From Flavicella marina (GTDB taxonomy: Bacteria > Bacteroidota > Bacteroidia > Flavobacteriales > Flavobacteriaceae), in NCBI RefSeq assembly GCF_009193215.1, contig NZ_VYVA01000006.1, positions 62,001 through 126,000 on the forward strand: 64,000 bases of DNA. Reading direction: 5' to 3'. The position numbers and the translations under genes were made by a program. How positions within the stretch are numbered: position 1 is the stretch's first letter; each line of letters starts with the position of its first letter. This document shows positions 17,994-27,264 of the stretch, piece after piece. The notes below the pieces were generated by a model. That model made no database searches. It saw nothing but the letters and a program-made list of their open reading frames with translations, and was not told where the DNA came from.

Positions 17994-18995
17994 ATGAACG
18001 AAGTAAATCAAATTGTATCTGATATAAAAAATGGCAATGCCAAACCTATTTATTTCTTGATGGGTGAAGAGTCTTATTATATAGATAAAATTTCGGATTA
18101 TATCGAACAAAACGTTCTTTCTGAAGAAGAAAAAGGCTTCAATCAAATGGTTTTGTATGGAAGAGATGTGACTGTCGAAGAAATTATTTCTCAAGCAAAA
18201 CGCTTTCCGATGATGGCCGAGAAAACGGTTATTATCGTTAAAGAAGCACAAGATTTATCTAGAACTATTGAGAAACTGGTTCCTTATGTAGAAAATCTGC
18301 AAGAAAGCACGGTTTTAGTAATCAACTATAAATACAAGACTTTAGACAAAAGGAAAAAGCTACATAAAATTGCATCGAAATATGGTGTAGTTTTTGAAAG
18401 TAAAAAATTATACGAAAATCAAGTTGCTGATTGGATTCGTAAAGTGTTGAACGGTAGAAATTACCAGATGGAACCGAAAGCGGCATTAATGCTTGTGGAG
18501 TTTTTAGGAACGGATCTGAGTAAAATTAGCAACGAATTAGATAAGTTGACATTGATATTGCCAGAAGGTACGATTATCAATCCAGCCCATATTGAAGAAA
18601 ATATTGGAATCAGTAAAGATTTTAATAATTTCGAATTACGAAAAGCTGTGGGTAATAAAAATGTTGTCAAGGCAAATCAGATTATCAATTATTTTTCGAA
18701 CAATCCGAAAAGCAATCCAACAGTGATGACAGTTTCTCTATTGAACAGTTATTTTACTCAGTTGTTAATGTATCATGGTTTACAAGATAAGTCTAAGGCG
18801 AATGTCGCAAAGAACTTGGGTGTAAGTCCTTATTTTGTTAATGATTATGTAGAGGCATCTAGAAACTATCCTATGAGAAAAGTATCTCAAGTAATTGGTT
18901 TTTTACGCGAAGCAGATGTAAAAAGTAAGGGTGTTGGCGCTTCACTTTCTCAAAATGATTTATTAAAAGAGTTATTGTTTAAGATCATGCATTAG
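17994..18995 (+). CDS. holA: DNA polymerase III delta subunit
   Basis: 333 residues, the usual HolA size. Delta opens the sliding clamp as part of the clamp loader. The N-terminal segment PIYFLMGEESYYIDKISDYIE is the family start, with an AAA+ fold lacking a functional Walker A as expected for delta. The C-terminal collar domain contains the conserved LLKELLFKI helix. The next gene begins directly at its stop codon (TAG followed by ATG), so the two are probably co-transcribed. The divergent HsdR_N-type gene starts 58 bases away. Confidence 0.92.
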   Translation: MNEVNQIVSDIKNGNAKPIYFLMGEESYYIDKISDYIEQNVLSEEEKGFNQMVLYGRDVTVEEIISQAKRFPMMAEKTVIIVKEAQDLSRTIEKLVPYVENLQESTVLVINYKYKTLDKRKKLHKIASKYGVVFESKKLYENQVADWIRKVLNGRNYQMEPKAALMLVEFLGTDLSKISNELDKLTLILPEGTIINPAHIEENIGISKDFNNFELRKAVGNKNVVKANQIINYFSNNPKSNPTVMTVSLLNSYFTQLLMYHGLQDKSKANVAKNLGVSPYFVNDYVEASRNYPMRKVSQVIGFLREADVKSKGVGASLSQNDLLKELLFKIMH

Positions 18996-19751
18996 ATGCG
19001 TATTGATGTTATGTTTAAGAAATTTATTGTATTTAGTTTTCTTTTTCAATTGCTGAATATTTCGGCGCAAAGTCCTGTCAATCGATTTGATTCAAATGGT
19101 TTGAGAACGGGTGTTTGGATGAAAAAATATTCGAATGGAAATATTCGTTACCAAGGACAGTTCGAAAATGGAAAAGAGGTAGGGGTTTTTAAATTTTATT
19201 CGGAGTTTTATTCGAACCATCCATTGATAATTAAAACCTATTTGGAAGGAAGTAGCATTTGCGACGTTCAGTTTTTTACCAAAACAGGAGTCAAAGAAAG
19301 TGAAGGACGAATGCAAGATAAAAACCGAATTGGCGTCTGGAAATATTACGATACTAGCGGTAAAAATATTCTACTAGAAGAAACTTATAAGAACGGAGAA
19401 TTGTCAGGTGTTCGAAAAGTGTTTTATCCTGATGGAAGCCTAACTCAAGTTAGTCATTACAAAAAGAATTTGTTAGATGGTGAATCCCTGCGCTATACTG
19501 ATAAAGGAAAGTTGATTTCTCGAGTGCCATACAAAGAAGGTCAAATTCACGGAAAGGTGTTTTATTATCATAACGATGGAGTGATACGTGAGACAGGATT
19601 TTACGACATGGGAAAACGTGTTGGGAGATGGGAATTTTATATTGATGGAGAACTCGCTGGAGTTGAAGAACCAAATAAAAAGAAAGAAAAACCTGTCATT
19701 ACTTTAGAGGAACTAGAGAGCAGAAAAGAAAAAAAGTCGACAAAAAAGTAA
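18996..19751 (+). CDS. Secreted MORN-variant repeat protein (YwqK-like)
   Basis: 251 residues from the first ATG, which touches the holA stop. An ATG at 19011 would begin [10 protein letters not shown] and give a cleaner signal peptide (cleaved near SAQ), so it may be the true start. The body has about six MORN_2-type repeats such as [30 protein letters not shown] and GRWEFYIDG, and a Lys/Glu-rich C-terminal tail. Databases often call such proteins 'YwqK family antitoxin', but no toxin gene is adjacent and a signal peptide makes that role unlikely. It is probably a periplasmic or envelope protein of unknown function. Confidence 0.8.
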   Translation: MRIDVMFKKFIVFSFLFQLLNISAQSPVNRFDSNGLRTGVWMKKYSNGNIRYQGQFENGKEVGVFKFYSEFYSNHPLIIKTYLEGSSICDVQFFTKTGVKESEGRMQDKNRIGVWKYYDTSGKNILLEETYKNGELSGVRKVFYPDGSLTQVSHYKKNLLDGESLRYTDKGKLISRVPYKEGQIHGKVFYYHNDGVIRETGFYDMGKRVGRWEFYIDGELAGVEEPNKKKEKPVITLEELESRKEKKSTKK

Positions 19752-19797
19752 CAATTGCTTCTTGTGTTATGGCTTATTTTTTTCGGTTCTGTTTGCG

Positions 19798-19805
19798 TAT
19801 CTTTG
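19798..19805 (+). promoter_or_regulatory. Bacteroidota -7 promoter box TATCTTTG for mnmA
   Basis: Exact TANNTTTG match ending 22 bases before the mnmA ATG. It lies downstream of an alternative upstream in-frame start, which supports the ATG at 19828. Confidence 0.5.
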
Positions 19806-19827
19806 CAGTCTTAAAATTTTTACAAGA

Positions 19828-21015
19828 ATGAAACGTGTTGTTGTTGGACTTTCCGGAGGAGTTGATAGTAGTGTTGCGGCTTATTTGTTGCAAAAAGAGG
19901 GCTACGAAGTAATTGGGCTGTTTATGAAAAACTGGCACGATGATTCTGTAACAATCTCTAACGAATGTCCTTGGTTAGAAGATAGCAACGATGCCATGAT
20001 TGTAGCTGAAAAATTAGGCATTCCTTTTCAAGTGGTTGACTTGAGTGAAGAGTACAAAGAGCTTATTGTCGATTATATGTTTCGTGAATACGAAATGGGG
20101 CGTACTCCAAATCCTGATGTTTTGTGCAACAGAGAAATCAAGTTCGATGTCTTTATGAAAATTGCTTTAGAATTAGGAGCAGACTATGTTGCAACAGGAC
20201 ATTATTGTAGAAAAGGAACACTTCAAAAGGATGGTCAAGAAGTATATCAATTGTTATCAGGAAAAGACACCAACAAAGATCAATCTTATTTCTTGTGTCA
20301 ATTATCTCAAGAACAGTTGTCTAAAGCATTGTTTCCAATAGGTGAACTTACAAAACCTGAGGTAAGAGAAATAGCAAAAGAACTAGATTTGATTACTGCT
20401 GAGAAAAAAGATTCTCAAGGCTTGTGTTTTATTGGAAAGGTGCGATTGCCAGAGTTCTTACAACAGAAATTGCAACCAAAAGAAGGAGCCATTGTAACAG
20501 TGCCTTCAGATGCGTCTGTTTATAAAAGAGAAATTCCTGTTTTTGAATCGAAAGAAGATGAATTGGCATTCTATGCAGAAAAATATAAGTACAATAGTTC
20601 TGATGGAAAACTAGTAGGGAAACACCAAGGAGCACATTATTTTACGAAAGGTCAGCGTAAAGGCTTAGCAGTCGGTGGTACTGTTGAACCTTTATTTGTA
20701 GTTGAAACAGATGTTGTGGAAAATGTTATCTATGCAGGAGAAGGTAAGAATCATCCTGGTTTGTACAGAAAAGTGTTGTTTGTTTCTAACGAAGAACTGC
20801 ATTGGATTCGAGAAGATTTAGCCTTAAAAGATGGAGAATCGTTGCAAGTTTTAGCAAGGATAAGATATCGTCAAACTCTTGAGGAAGCAACATTGTATAA
20901 AGTTTCAGAAGGGATGTATGTTGAATTTGAAAATCCTCAATCAGCGATCACCGAAGGTCAATTTGTCGCTTGGTACATCGAAGATGATTTAGCAGGGTCG
21001 GGAGTAATATCTTAA
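19828..21015 (+). CDS. mnmA: tRNA-specific 2-thiouridylase MnmA
   Basis: 395 residues. MnmA activates U34 of Lys, Glu and Gln tRNAs with ATP and replaces O2 by sulfur. The PP-loop SGGVDSS is at 9-15. The two catalytic cysteines are present: C100 in [13 protein letters not shown] and C200 in [10 protein letters not shown] segment of extra residues near 215-250 ([22 protein letters not shown]) is longer than in E. coli but usual, as I recall, for Bacteroidota. The ATG at 19828 is chosen because upstream residues are unlike the family and precede the promoter box. menA follows with 9 bases between. Confidence 0.95.
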   Translation: MKRVVVGLSGGVDSSVAAYLLQKEGYEVIGLFMKNWHDDSVTISNECPWLEDSNDAMIVAEKLGIPFQVVDLSEEYKELIVDYMFREYEMGRTPNPDVLCNREIKFDVFMKIALELGADYVATGHYCRKGTLQKDGQEVYQLLSGKDTNKDQSYFLCQLSQEQLSKALFPIGELTKPEVREIAKELDLITAEKKDSQGLCFIGKVRLPEFLQQKLQPKEGAIVTVPSDASVYKREIPVFESKEDELAFYAEKYKYNSSDGKLVGKHQGAHYFTKGQRKGLAVGGTVEPLFVVETDVVENVIYAGEGKNHPGLYRKVLFVSNEELHWIREDLALKDGESLQVLARIRYRQTLEEATLYKVSEGMYVEFENPQSAITEGQFVAWYIEDDLAGSGVIS

Positions 21016-21024
21016 TTGAATTAT

Positions 21025-21918
21025 ATGAAACATTGGATTCAAGCGGCTCGACTTAGAACATTGCCATTGTCTTTATCAGGAATAATATTAGGAGGTTTTT
21101 TAGCATCAAAAAATGAGGTGTTTAATACGTTGATTTTTGTGTTCTCAGTTCTTACGACAATAGGATTTCAGGTGTTGTCGAATTTTGCAAATGACTATGG
21201 AGACGGAGTCAAGGGTACTGATAATGAAAACAGAATCGGTCCGGAACGTGCTTTGCAGAGTGGCGCCATAAGTCCGAAACAAATGTTGCGTGGTATTTAT
21301 ATAACTGTTGCAGTTACTTTGATCGTAGCTTTGACTTTGATATATGTGTCTTTCGGTGTAGAAAATTTTGCCTATTCAGTACTGTTCTTTTTTTTAGGTT
21401 TAGCTAGCATTGCTGCGGCAATTAAATATACTATGGGTAAAAATGCTTATGGATATAGTGGACTAGGGGATGTTTTTGTTTTCTTGTTTTTTGGATTGTT
21501 AAGTGTTGTTGGGAGCTTATTCCTGTATACTAAAACCGTAGAGATTACTACTTTTTTACCAGCTTTTTCAATTGGTTTTTTGAGTACTGCAGTATTAAAC
21601 TTAAATAATATGAGAGATAGGGCTTCTGATATTTTGTCCAATAAAAACACGTTGGTTGTGAAAATCGGAGCTCAAAATGCAAAGCAATACCATTATGCTT
21701 TGTTGATTTTAGCTTTTGTTTCTTCTTTGGTTTATGTGGTGTCTGATTACCACTCTCCATTCCAATTTTTGTTTCTTTTTTCTTTTATACCACTTGGGTT
21801 ACATTTTGCGCGAGTCCTAAAAAATAGCGATGCACAAAATTTTGACCCAGAGTTAAAAGTTGTGGCATTGAGTACTTTTCTTTATGCTGTATTATTTGGA
21901 TTAGGGCAAGTATTGTAG
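21025..21918 (+). CDS. menA: 1,4-dihydroxy-2-naphthoate polyprenyltransferase
   Basis: 297 residues, about 8-9 membrane helices, UbiA superfamily. It attaches the prenyl chain to dihydroxynaphthoate in menaquinone synthesis. The first Asp-rich motif NDYGDGVKGTD lies at 56-66 and the second, NLNNMRDRASD, near 195-205. MKHWIQAARLRTLPLS is a typical MenA start; the ATG at 21025 is preferred over an in-frame TTG at 21016. It is probably co-transcribed with mnmA. menC and menE follow about 6-9 kb downstream on the same strand. Confidence 0.93.
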   Translation: MKHWIQAARLRTLPLSLSGIILGGFLASKNEVFNTLIFVFSVLTTIGFQVLSNFANDYGDGVKGTDNENRIGPERALQSGAISPKQMLRGIYITVAVTLIVALTLIYVSFGVENFAYSVLFFFLGLASIAAAIKYTMGKNAYGYSGLGDVFVFLFFGLLSVVGSLFLYTKTVEITTFLPAFSIGFLSTAVLNLNNMRDRASDILSNKNTLVVKIGAQNAKQYHYALLILAFVSSLVYVVSDYHSPFQFLFLFSFIPLGLHFARVLKNSDAQNFDPELKVVALSTFLYAVLFGLGQVL

Positions 21919-21968
21919 TTTCGTTTTAGACGGTATTAATTTTCAATTTATTTTAACATAAAATAAAC

Positions 21969-21976
21969 TACATTTG
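21969..21976 (+). promoter_or_regulatory. Bacteroidota -7 promoter box TACATTTG
   Basis: Exact TANNTTTG match 28 bases before the PIG-L deacetylase start. The -33 region is weak. Confidence 0.4.
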
Positions 21977-22004
21977 ATAGCATTGAATGTAAATAAAAAA
22001 ATGA

Positions 22005-24500
22005 ATGAAATTTATAATATCGTTATGTTGTCTTTTGTTTCTTGCGCAAACAACAATAGCGCAAAAGCCTAAGAGATTATCTTCAAATGAACTGTTCGAG
22101 AAAATAGAGTCATTGAATTTTTTTGGAACCGTATTGTATGTTGCAGCACATCCAGATGACGAAAATACAAGATTGATCTCGTATGCGTCGAATAAGTTGA
22201 AAGCTAGAACTGTTTACTTGTCTTTAACACGTGGAGATGGAGGCCAAAACTTGATTGGTCCAGAAATCAGAGAATCTTTGGGGGTTATTAGAACTCAAGA
22301 GTTATTGGCGGCAAGAAATGTAGATGGCGGAGAACAATTGTTTTCAAGAGCCAATGATTTTGGGTATTCAAAACATCCTGAAGAAACACTTTCTATTTGG
22401 GATAGAGAAAAAGTATTGGCAGATGTAGTTTGGGCCATTCGTACTGTAAAACCTGATGTGATTATCAATCGATTCGATCATAGAACTCCGGGAACTACAC
22501 ATGGCCATCATACGGCTTCCGCAATGTTAAGTTACGAGGCTTTTGATTTAGCGTCAGATAAGAATAGTTTTAAAAACCAATTAGCATATACAGATACATG
22601 GAAGCCTTCGAGAATGTTTTTTAACACTTCATGGTGGTTTTATGGAAGCCATGATAAATTTGAAAATGCAAATAAGGATAAATTTTTAGATTTTGACATT
22701 GGCGTGTATTACCCTCAGAAAGGAATGTCGAATAATGAAATAGCGGCAATCGCAAGTAGTCAGCATCTATGTCAAGGATTCGGGAGGTTGAGTCAGCGAG
22801 GTACTGAAAAAGAGTATATAGAGTTTTTGAAGGGAGATTTTCCTACCGATAAGTCAAATTTGTTTTCAGGTATTGATACGAGTTGGAAACGAGTAAAAGG
22901 AGGAAGTAAGATTTTTGAAATTCTTTCTGAAGTTCAAGAAAATTTTGATTTTAAAAGTCCTTCTAAACATATCTCGCAGTTGGTTGAGGCATATCAGTTG
23001 ATTCAAACACTTGAAGATCCTTATTGGAGAAATAGAAAAACCGTGGAAATTACTGAGGTTATCGAAGCTTGTTTGGGATTGTATATCGAGGCTACAGCGG
23101 CTGAATCTTCAGCAACTCCAGGTCAATCGATTCCGTTGCAGTTAGAAATTTTGAATAGAAGTAACGTAAGTGTTATGTTAGATTCTTACGAAATTGTAAA
23201 AGACGGAAAGTCTGAAGTAAAAGAAAAAAACACAACTCTATTGAATAATATAAAAATATTGGTTAAAGATGAGGTTTCTTTGAAAAATGTTGCCTATTCG
23301 TCACCTTATTGGTTAAATACAAAAGCAAGTTTAGGGATGTATTATGTTGATGATCAGCGAATGGTTGGGAAGCCAGAGTCGGAACAACCCTTGAAAATAA
23401 TTTTTAATATCAACGTCAAGGGACAGCAAATACCTATTACAAAAAATGTAGTGTATCGATATGCAAAAAGAGATAAGGGCGAGTTGTATCAGCCCTTCGC
23501 AATCGTTCCTAAAGTAACAGTGAGTATTCCTGAAAAAGTTATTTTGTTCAATAGCAACAAATCAAAAAAAATAACAGTAAATATTACTGCAGGAGAAGAT
23601 GATATTTCTGGTACAGTTGAACTTTGTTATCCTGAAGGTTGGAAGGTTTCTCCCAAACAGATTCCATTTCAAATGAGTCAAAAAGGAGCAATCTTAAAAA
23701 AGGTGTTTGAAGTTACCCCACCCAATAAAACTGCTGAAGGAAAAATAAGTGGGTTAGTTCGAGTTGGTAATGATGTTTTTGAAAAAGAAAAAATAGAAAT
23801 AGCTTATGATCATATTCCTAAACAAACTATCTTAAAAAATTCTGAGTCAAAAGTAGTTCGTTTAGAAATCGAGAAAAAAGGTAAGAAAATTGCCTATGTA
23901 GAAGGAGCGGGAGATGTTGTTCCAGAAAGTTTATCTCAGATTGGGTATGACGTTGAACGAGTTTCAGTTGAATCAATCACATTAGAAAAACTACAAGAAT
24001 TTGACGCAGTGGTTTTGGGTATTCGCGCATATAATACGCAGGAGAAATTAGCCTACAAACAAGAAACAATCTTACAGTATGTTAAAGCCGGTGGAAAAAT
24101 GATTGTGCAATACAATACGGCCGGTAGAAGGAGAGTTGATGTAATGGCACCTTTTGAATTACTTGTATCGAGAGATCGAGTGACTGATGAAAAAGCTACT
24201 GTGGTGTTTTTGGATAAAAAACATCCTTTATTGAATACACCGAATAAAATTAAAAAGAAAGATTTCGATGGTTGGGTTCAAGAAAGAGGATTGTATTTTC
24301 CAAACAAATGGGCCGAAGAATTTACACCTATTTTAGGAATGCACGATAAGGGAGAACCTCAAAAAAATGGAAGTCTTTTGGTTGCTCATTATGGAAAAGG
24401 AGTGTATATCTATACAGGTTTGAGCTTTTTTAGGGAGTTGCCAGCAGGTGTTCCAGGAGCTTATAAATTATTTGCAAATTTACTTTCTTACGAACAATAG
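22005..24500 (+). CDS. Secreted PIG-L family deacetylase, two-domain
   Basis: 831 residues with a signal peptide (about 1-19, ending TIAQ). The N-terminal PIG-L/LmbE domain has the zinc motif AHPDDE at 48-53 and HGHH at 166-169, as in N-acetylglucosaminyl deacetylases. The middle part is beta-sandwich-like, and the last 200 residues resemble a class I glutamine-amidotransferase-like domain (VVLGIRAYNTQ...GGKMIVQYNTAG). The natural substrate is unknown; an acetylated amino sugar is the usual guess. It is followed by a 35-residue membrane peptide and a sodium:solute symporter, spaced 3 and 12 bases, so cleavage and uptake of a product may be coupled. Confidence 0.88.
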   Translation: MKFIISLCCLLFLAQTTIAQKPKRLSSNELFEKIESLNFFGTVLYVAAHPDDENTRLISYASNKLKARTVYLSLTRGDGGQNLIGPEIRESLGVIRTQELLAARNVDGGEQLFSRANDFGYSKHPEETLSIWDREKVLADVVWAIRTVKPDVIINRFDHRTPGTTHGHHTASAMLSYEAFDLASDKNSFKNQLAYTDTWKPSRMFFNTSWWFYGSHDKFENANKDKFLDFDIGVYYPQKGMSNNEIAAIASSQHLCQGFGRLSQRGTEKEYIEFLKGDFPTDKSNLFSGIDTSWKRVKGGSKIFEILSEVQENFDFKSPSKHISQLVEAYQLIQTLEDPYWRNRKTVEITEVIEACLGLYIEATAAESSATPGQSIPLQLEILNRSNVSVMLDSYEIVKDGKSEVKEKNTTLLNNIKILVKDEVSLKNVAYSSPYWLNTKASLGMYYVDDQRMVGKPESEQPLKIIFNINVKGQQIPITKNVVYRYAKRDKGELYQPFAIVPKVTVSIPEKVILFNSNKSKKITVNITAGEDDISGTVELCYPEGWKVSPKQIPFQMSQKGAILKKVFEVTPPNKTAEGKISGLVRVGNDVFEKEKIEIAYDHIPKQTILKNSESKVVRLEIEKKGKKIAYVEGAGDVVPESLSQIGYDVERVSVESITLEKLQEFDAVVLGIRAYNTQEKLAYKQETILQYVKAGGKMIVQYNTAGRRRVDVMAPFELLVSRDRVTDEKATVVFLDKKHPLLNTPNKIKKKDFDGWVQERGLYFPNKWAEEFTPILGMHDKGEPQKNGSLLVAHYGKGVYIYTGLSFFRELPAGVPGAYKLFANLLSYEQ

Positions 24501-24503
24501 CCT

Positions 24504-24611
24504 ATGAAAAAAACAAAGTACACTTGGAAAAAAATATACAGCTACGTGCTATTGGCGAATGTGCTGTATCTCATTGGTTTTTATTTGATTATGAATCGAT
24601 TTTCGATATAA
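24504..24611 (+). CDS. 35-residue single-pass membrane peptide next to the symporter
   Basis: A short frame from ATG 24504 to TAA 24609-24611. It starts 3 bases after the PIG-L stop and ends 12 bases before the symporter start, which is the spacing of a real operon gene. The product has a basic N-terminus (MKKTKYTWKK) and one hydrophobic helix at about 13-30 (YVLLANVLYLIGFYLI), giving an N-in, C-out prediction by the positive-inside rule. Small single-pass proteins beside transporters often modulate or stabilise them; that is inference here. I recall similar small frames beside this symporter type in related genomes, but could not check. Confidence 0.65.
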   Translation: MKKTKYTWKKIYSYVLLANVLYLIGFYLIMNRFSI

Positions 24612-24623
24612 ATAGTAGTTGGT

Positions 24624-26282
24624 ATGCAGCAAATTGATTGGGTAGTTCTTATTGCAACTTTATTGTTTATAGTGATCTACGGTTCTTACAAAACAAGAGG
24701 AAGTAAAAATGTAAAAGACTTCATCAAAGGAGGAAGCGAGTCGAATTGGTGGACCATAGGTCTTTCAGTGATGGCTACGCAAGCCAGTGCAATTACTTTT
24801 CTTTCTACTCCAGGTCAGGCGTTTAACGATGGTATGGGGTTTGTTCAGTTTTATTTTGGGTTGCCGCTTGCTATGGTGATTATTTGTGTAGTTTTTATTC
24901 CAATCTACCACAAACTCAACGTGTATACCGCCTACGAGTTTTTAGAACAACGTTTCGATTTAAAAACACGTTCGTTAGCTGCGATTCTTTTTTTAATACA
25001 GAGAGGTTTGGCAGCGGGTATTACTATTTTTGCTCCGGCAATTGTGTTGTCTGCTGTGTTAGGGTGGGATTTGATACCATTAAATATTAGCATTGGATTG
25101 TTGGTTATTATATACACTGTTTCTGGTGGAACCAAAGCAGTGAGTGTTACTCAGAAACAACAAATGGCAATTATTTTTTCTGGAATGTTCGTTGCATTTT
25201 ATTTGATACTTGATTATTTGCCAGAAAATATCTCTTTTACCAAAGCATTAGAAATCGCTGGGGCAAGTGGGAAAATGGATGTGCTAGATTTTTCATTTGA
25301 TTTGAACAATAGATATACAATATGGACCGGACTTTTAGGGGGCACATTTTTAATGCTGTCATACTTCGGTACTGATCAAAGTCAAGTGCAACGATATTTA
25401 TCAGGAAAATCGGTAAAAGAAAGTCAGTTGGGATTAATTTTCAATGGGTTGCTAAAAATACCGATGCAGTTTTTTATTCTGTTGGTAGGTGTTTTTGTCT
25501 TTGTTTTTTATCAGTTCAACACGTCTCCGTTAAATTTTAACCCGAAAGCTACGGAAGTAGTGATGCAATCTCAAAACAAAGATGCTTATGCTGATTTGCA
25601 ATTTCAGCATGAACAAATTGAAGGGCGCAAAAAAGTATTGCTTGAACAAGAGTTGTCTCAAGAAAATATTTTGCAATTAAAGGAATTAAATGCGCAAGAC
25701 TTAGCATTGAAATCAAAGGCAAAACAGCTTATATCATCCACAGATGAGACGCTTGAAACCAACGACAAAGATTATGTGTTCATACATTTTATTTTGCAAA
25801 ACTTACCGAGAGGGTTGATAGGGTTGTTGTTGGCGGTGATACTGTCGGCAGCAATGTCTTCAACAGCATCTGAACTTAATGCATTGGCTTCTACCACTAC
25901 AATTGATTTGTATAAGCGAAATCAAACTCAAGAATTAGCTCAAGGGCATTATGTAAAGGCAACGAAATGGTTCACTTTTTTATGGGGTGTATTGGCAATA
26001 TCTGTAGCTTGTGTGGCAAATCTTTTCGATAATTTAATTCAATTGGTAAATATTATCGGTTCTATTTTTTATGGAAATGTACTGGGGATATTTTTATTGG
26101 CATTTTTTGTGAAAAAAGTAAAAGGGAATGCCGTTTTTTATGCAGCTCTGATAACTCAAGTTGTAATAATTGGAGTGTGGTTTGCAAATGTGTTACCCTA
26201 TTTGTGGTTAAATTTATTGGGGTGTCTATTGGTGATGAGTTTGGCAGTTACCATACAATATCTCAATAAAAAAACCGATTAG
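24624..26282 (+). CDS. Sodium:solute symporter (SSS family)
   Basis: 552 residues with about 13 membrane helices. Motifs include GGSESNWWTIGLSVMATQASAITFLSTPGQAF and GTDQSQVQRYLSGKS, typical of the Bacteroidota SSS branch that includes sialic-acid and sugar-acid carriers, clearly distinct from the vSGLT-like gene at 12.5 kb. Between helices, residues about 310-383 form a hydrophilic Gln/Glu/Lys-rich stretch predicted to be coiled coil. The substrate is unknown; its position after a PIG-L deacetylase suggests an amino sugar or similar product. The stop codon lies inside the following terminator stem. Confidence 0.88.
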   Translation: MQQIDWVVLIATLLFIVIYGSYKTRGSKNVKDFIKGGSESNWWTIGLSVMATQASAITFLSTPGQAFNDGMGFVQFYFGLPLAMVIICVVFIPIYHKLNVYTAYEFLEQRFDLKTRSLAAILFLIQRGLAAGITIFAPAIVLSAVLGWDLIPLNISIGLLVIIYTVSGGTKAVSVTQKQQMAIIFSGMFVAFYLILDYLPENISFTKALEIAGASGKMDVLDFSFDLNNRYTIWTGLLGGTFLMLSYFGTDQSQVQRYLSGKSVKESQLGLIFNGLLKIPMQFFILLVGVFVFVFYQFNTSPLNFNPKATEVVMQSQNKDAYADLQFQHEQIEGRKKVLLEQELSQENILQLKELNAQDLALKSKAKQLISSTDETLETNDKDYVFIHFILQNLPRGLIGLLLAVILSAAMSSTASELNALASTTTIDLYKRNQTQELAQGHYVKATKWFTFLWGVLAISVACVANLFDNLIQLVNIIGSIFYGNVLGIFLLAFFVKKVKGNAVFYAALITQVVIIGVWFANVLPYLWLNLLGCLLVMSLAVTIQYLNKKTD

Positions 26283-26298
26283 CATCACTAATCGGTTT
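26265..26298 (-). terminator. Intrinsic terminator of the DUF2911 gene
   Basis: 11-bp perfect stem (26272-26282 with 26288-26298), 5-base loop. On the minus strand it is followed by a T7 run, so it suits the DUF2911 gene best. For the plus-strand symporter the T tract is poor. Confidence 0.8.
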
Positions 26299-26305
26299 AG
26301 GTTGT

Positions 26306-27163
26306 TTATAGTTTAACGCTCCATTCAATCAATGAGTCTTCATTCATTTTTACGTAGGCTTCGTTGTTTGCTTCTTTAGCAAGCTCTAGCGATTTTTTAG
26401 CCGCTTTGATCGCGCTCTTCGTGTCACCTGCTTTATGATGGATTAATGCTTGTTTTCTAAGAACCCAAAACTTAGGTTGTTTCTTTTGCATTTTCACAGC
26501 TTTGTCAATCCATTTTTTTGCTTGATTGATGTCGTGGTTCGTCTCATAATAATACACTGCTGCAGCATAATAGTCGTTTACCTTTGGATTTTCATCCATT
26601 GTTTTTTGAATACTCGCCATTACTATTTTCTCTGTAGGAACATGGAATGGAATAGAGACATAAGTCTTTTCCCAAATAATTTCTAAGAGAGCACGGTCAC
26701 TTTTGATTTCGTTAAAATCAATAGCCATCGTTTCTACATTAAACGGTACTGGAAATGCTTTTCCTGTTGCTTTAGCTGCTACTTTAGTGTCGTCCCATTT
26801 TTTCGGAAGTCCCCAGTTTTCAGAATCTTTATAGAAGAAAAACTCCCAAGAATCTTTATTTGGAATGGTGAATAAAGCATAAGTTCCGGCTGCTACAACT
26901 TGTTCTCCAATAGTGATTTCAGTATCAAAGGTAACTTTGGTGTTGCTATTTGCACCGGTTCTCCAAAGCTCTCCATAAGGTACTAAATCACCAAAAATAG
27001 TTCTCTCTTTTACACCTGGTCTTGAGTATTCAACTGTAATTGTGGTCATTCCCACTTTCTGAGTTGTTTTTGATAAAGGACTAGGTTGCGGAGTGGTTAC
27101 CTGAGCGTTCGTCAGGCCTGTCAGAGTGATGGTAAAGAGTGTTAGAATTAATTTTCTCATCAT
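26306..27163 (-). CDS. DUF2911 domain-containing secreted protein with TPR tail
   Basis: 285 residues from the ATG at 27163 (a second ATG follows at once). Signal peptide MMRKLILTLFTITLTGLTNAQ. The DUF2911 domain follows with PSPLSKTTQKVG, VEYSRPGVKERTIFGDLVPYGELWRTGANSNT and GTYALFTIPNKDSWEFFF. Residues about 190-285 form two or three TPR-like helix pairs (YYAAAVYYYETNHDINQAKKWIDKA). The function of the family is unknown; it is common in Bacteroidota and is periplasmic or lipoprotein-linked. An in-frame TTG at 27199 would spoil the signal peptide and was rejected as the start. Confidence 0.88.
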   Translation of the reverse strand: MMRKLILTLFTITLTGLTNAQVTTPQPSPLSKTTQKVGMTTITVEYSRPGVKERTIFGDLVPYGELWRTGANSNTKVTFDTEITIGEQVVAAGTYALFTIPNKDSWEFFFYKDSENWGLPKKWDDTKVAAKATGKAFPVPFNVETMAIDFNEIKSDRALLEIIWEKTYVSIPFHVPTEKIVMASIQKTMDENPKVNDYYAAAVYYYETNHDINQAKKWIDKAVKMQKKQPKFWVLRKQALIHHKAGDTKSAIKAAKKSLELAKEANNEAYVKMNEDSLIEWSVKL

Positions 27164-27264
27164 ATAATATTTTTTGATTTTACTAGCGTTAAGATACAAA
27201 CTTTCAATGAAGAAATTATGAAATAAAAAGTATCTTTACTTTACGATATTAAAAATTGAAACAG

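Noticed and set aside
18996-19751. Toxin-antitoxin antitoxin (YwqK annotation)
   Set aside because: A likely signal peptide, MORN repeats and the absence of any toxin gene argue against it.
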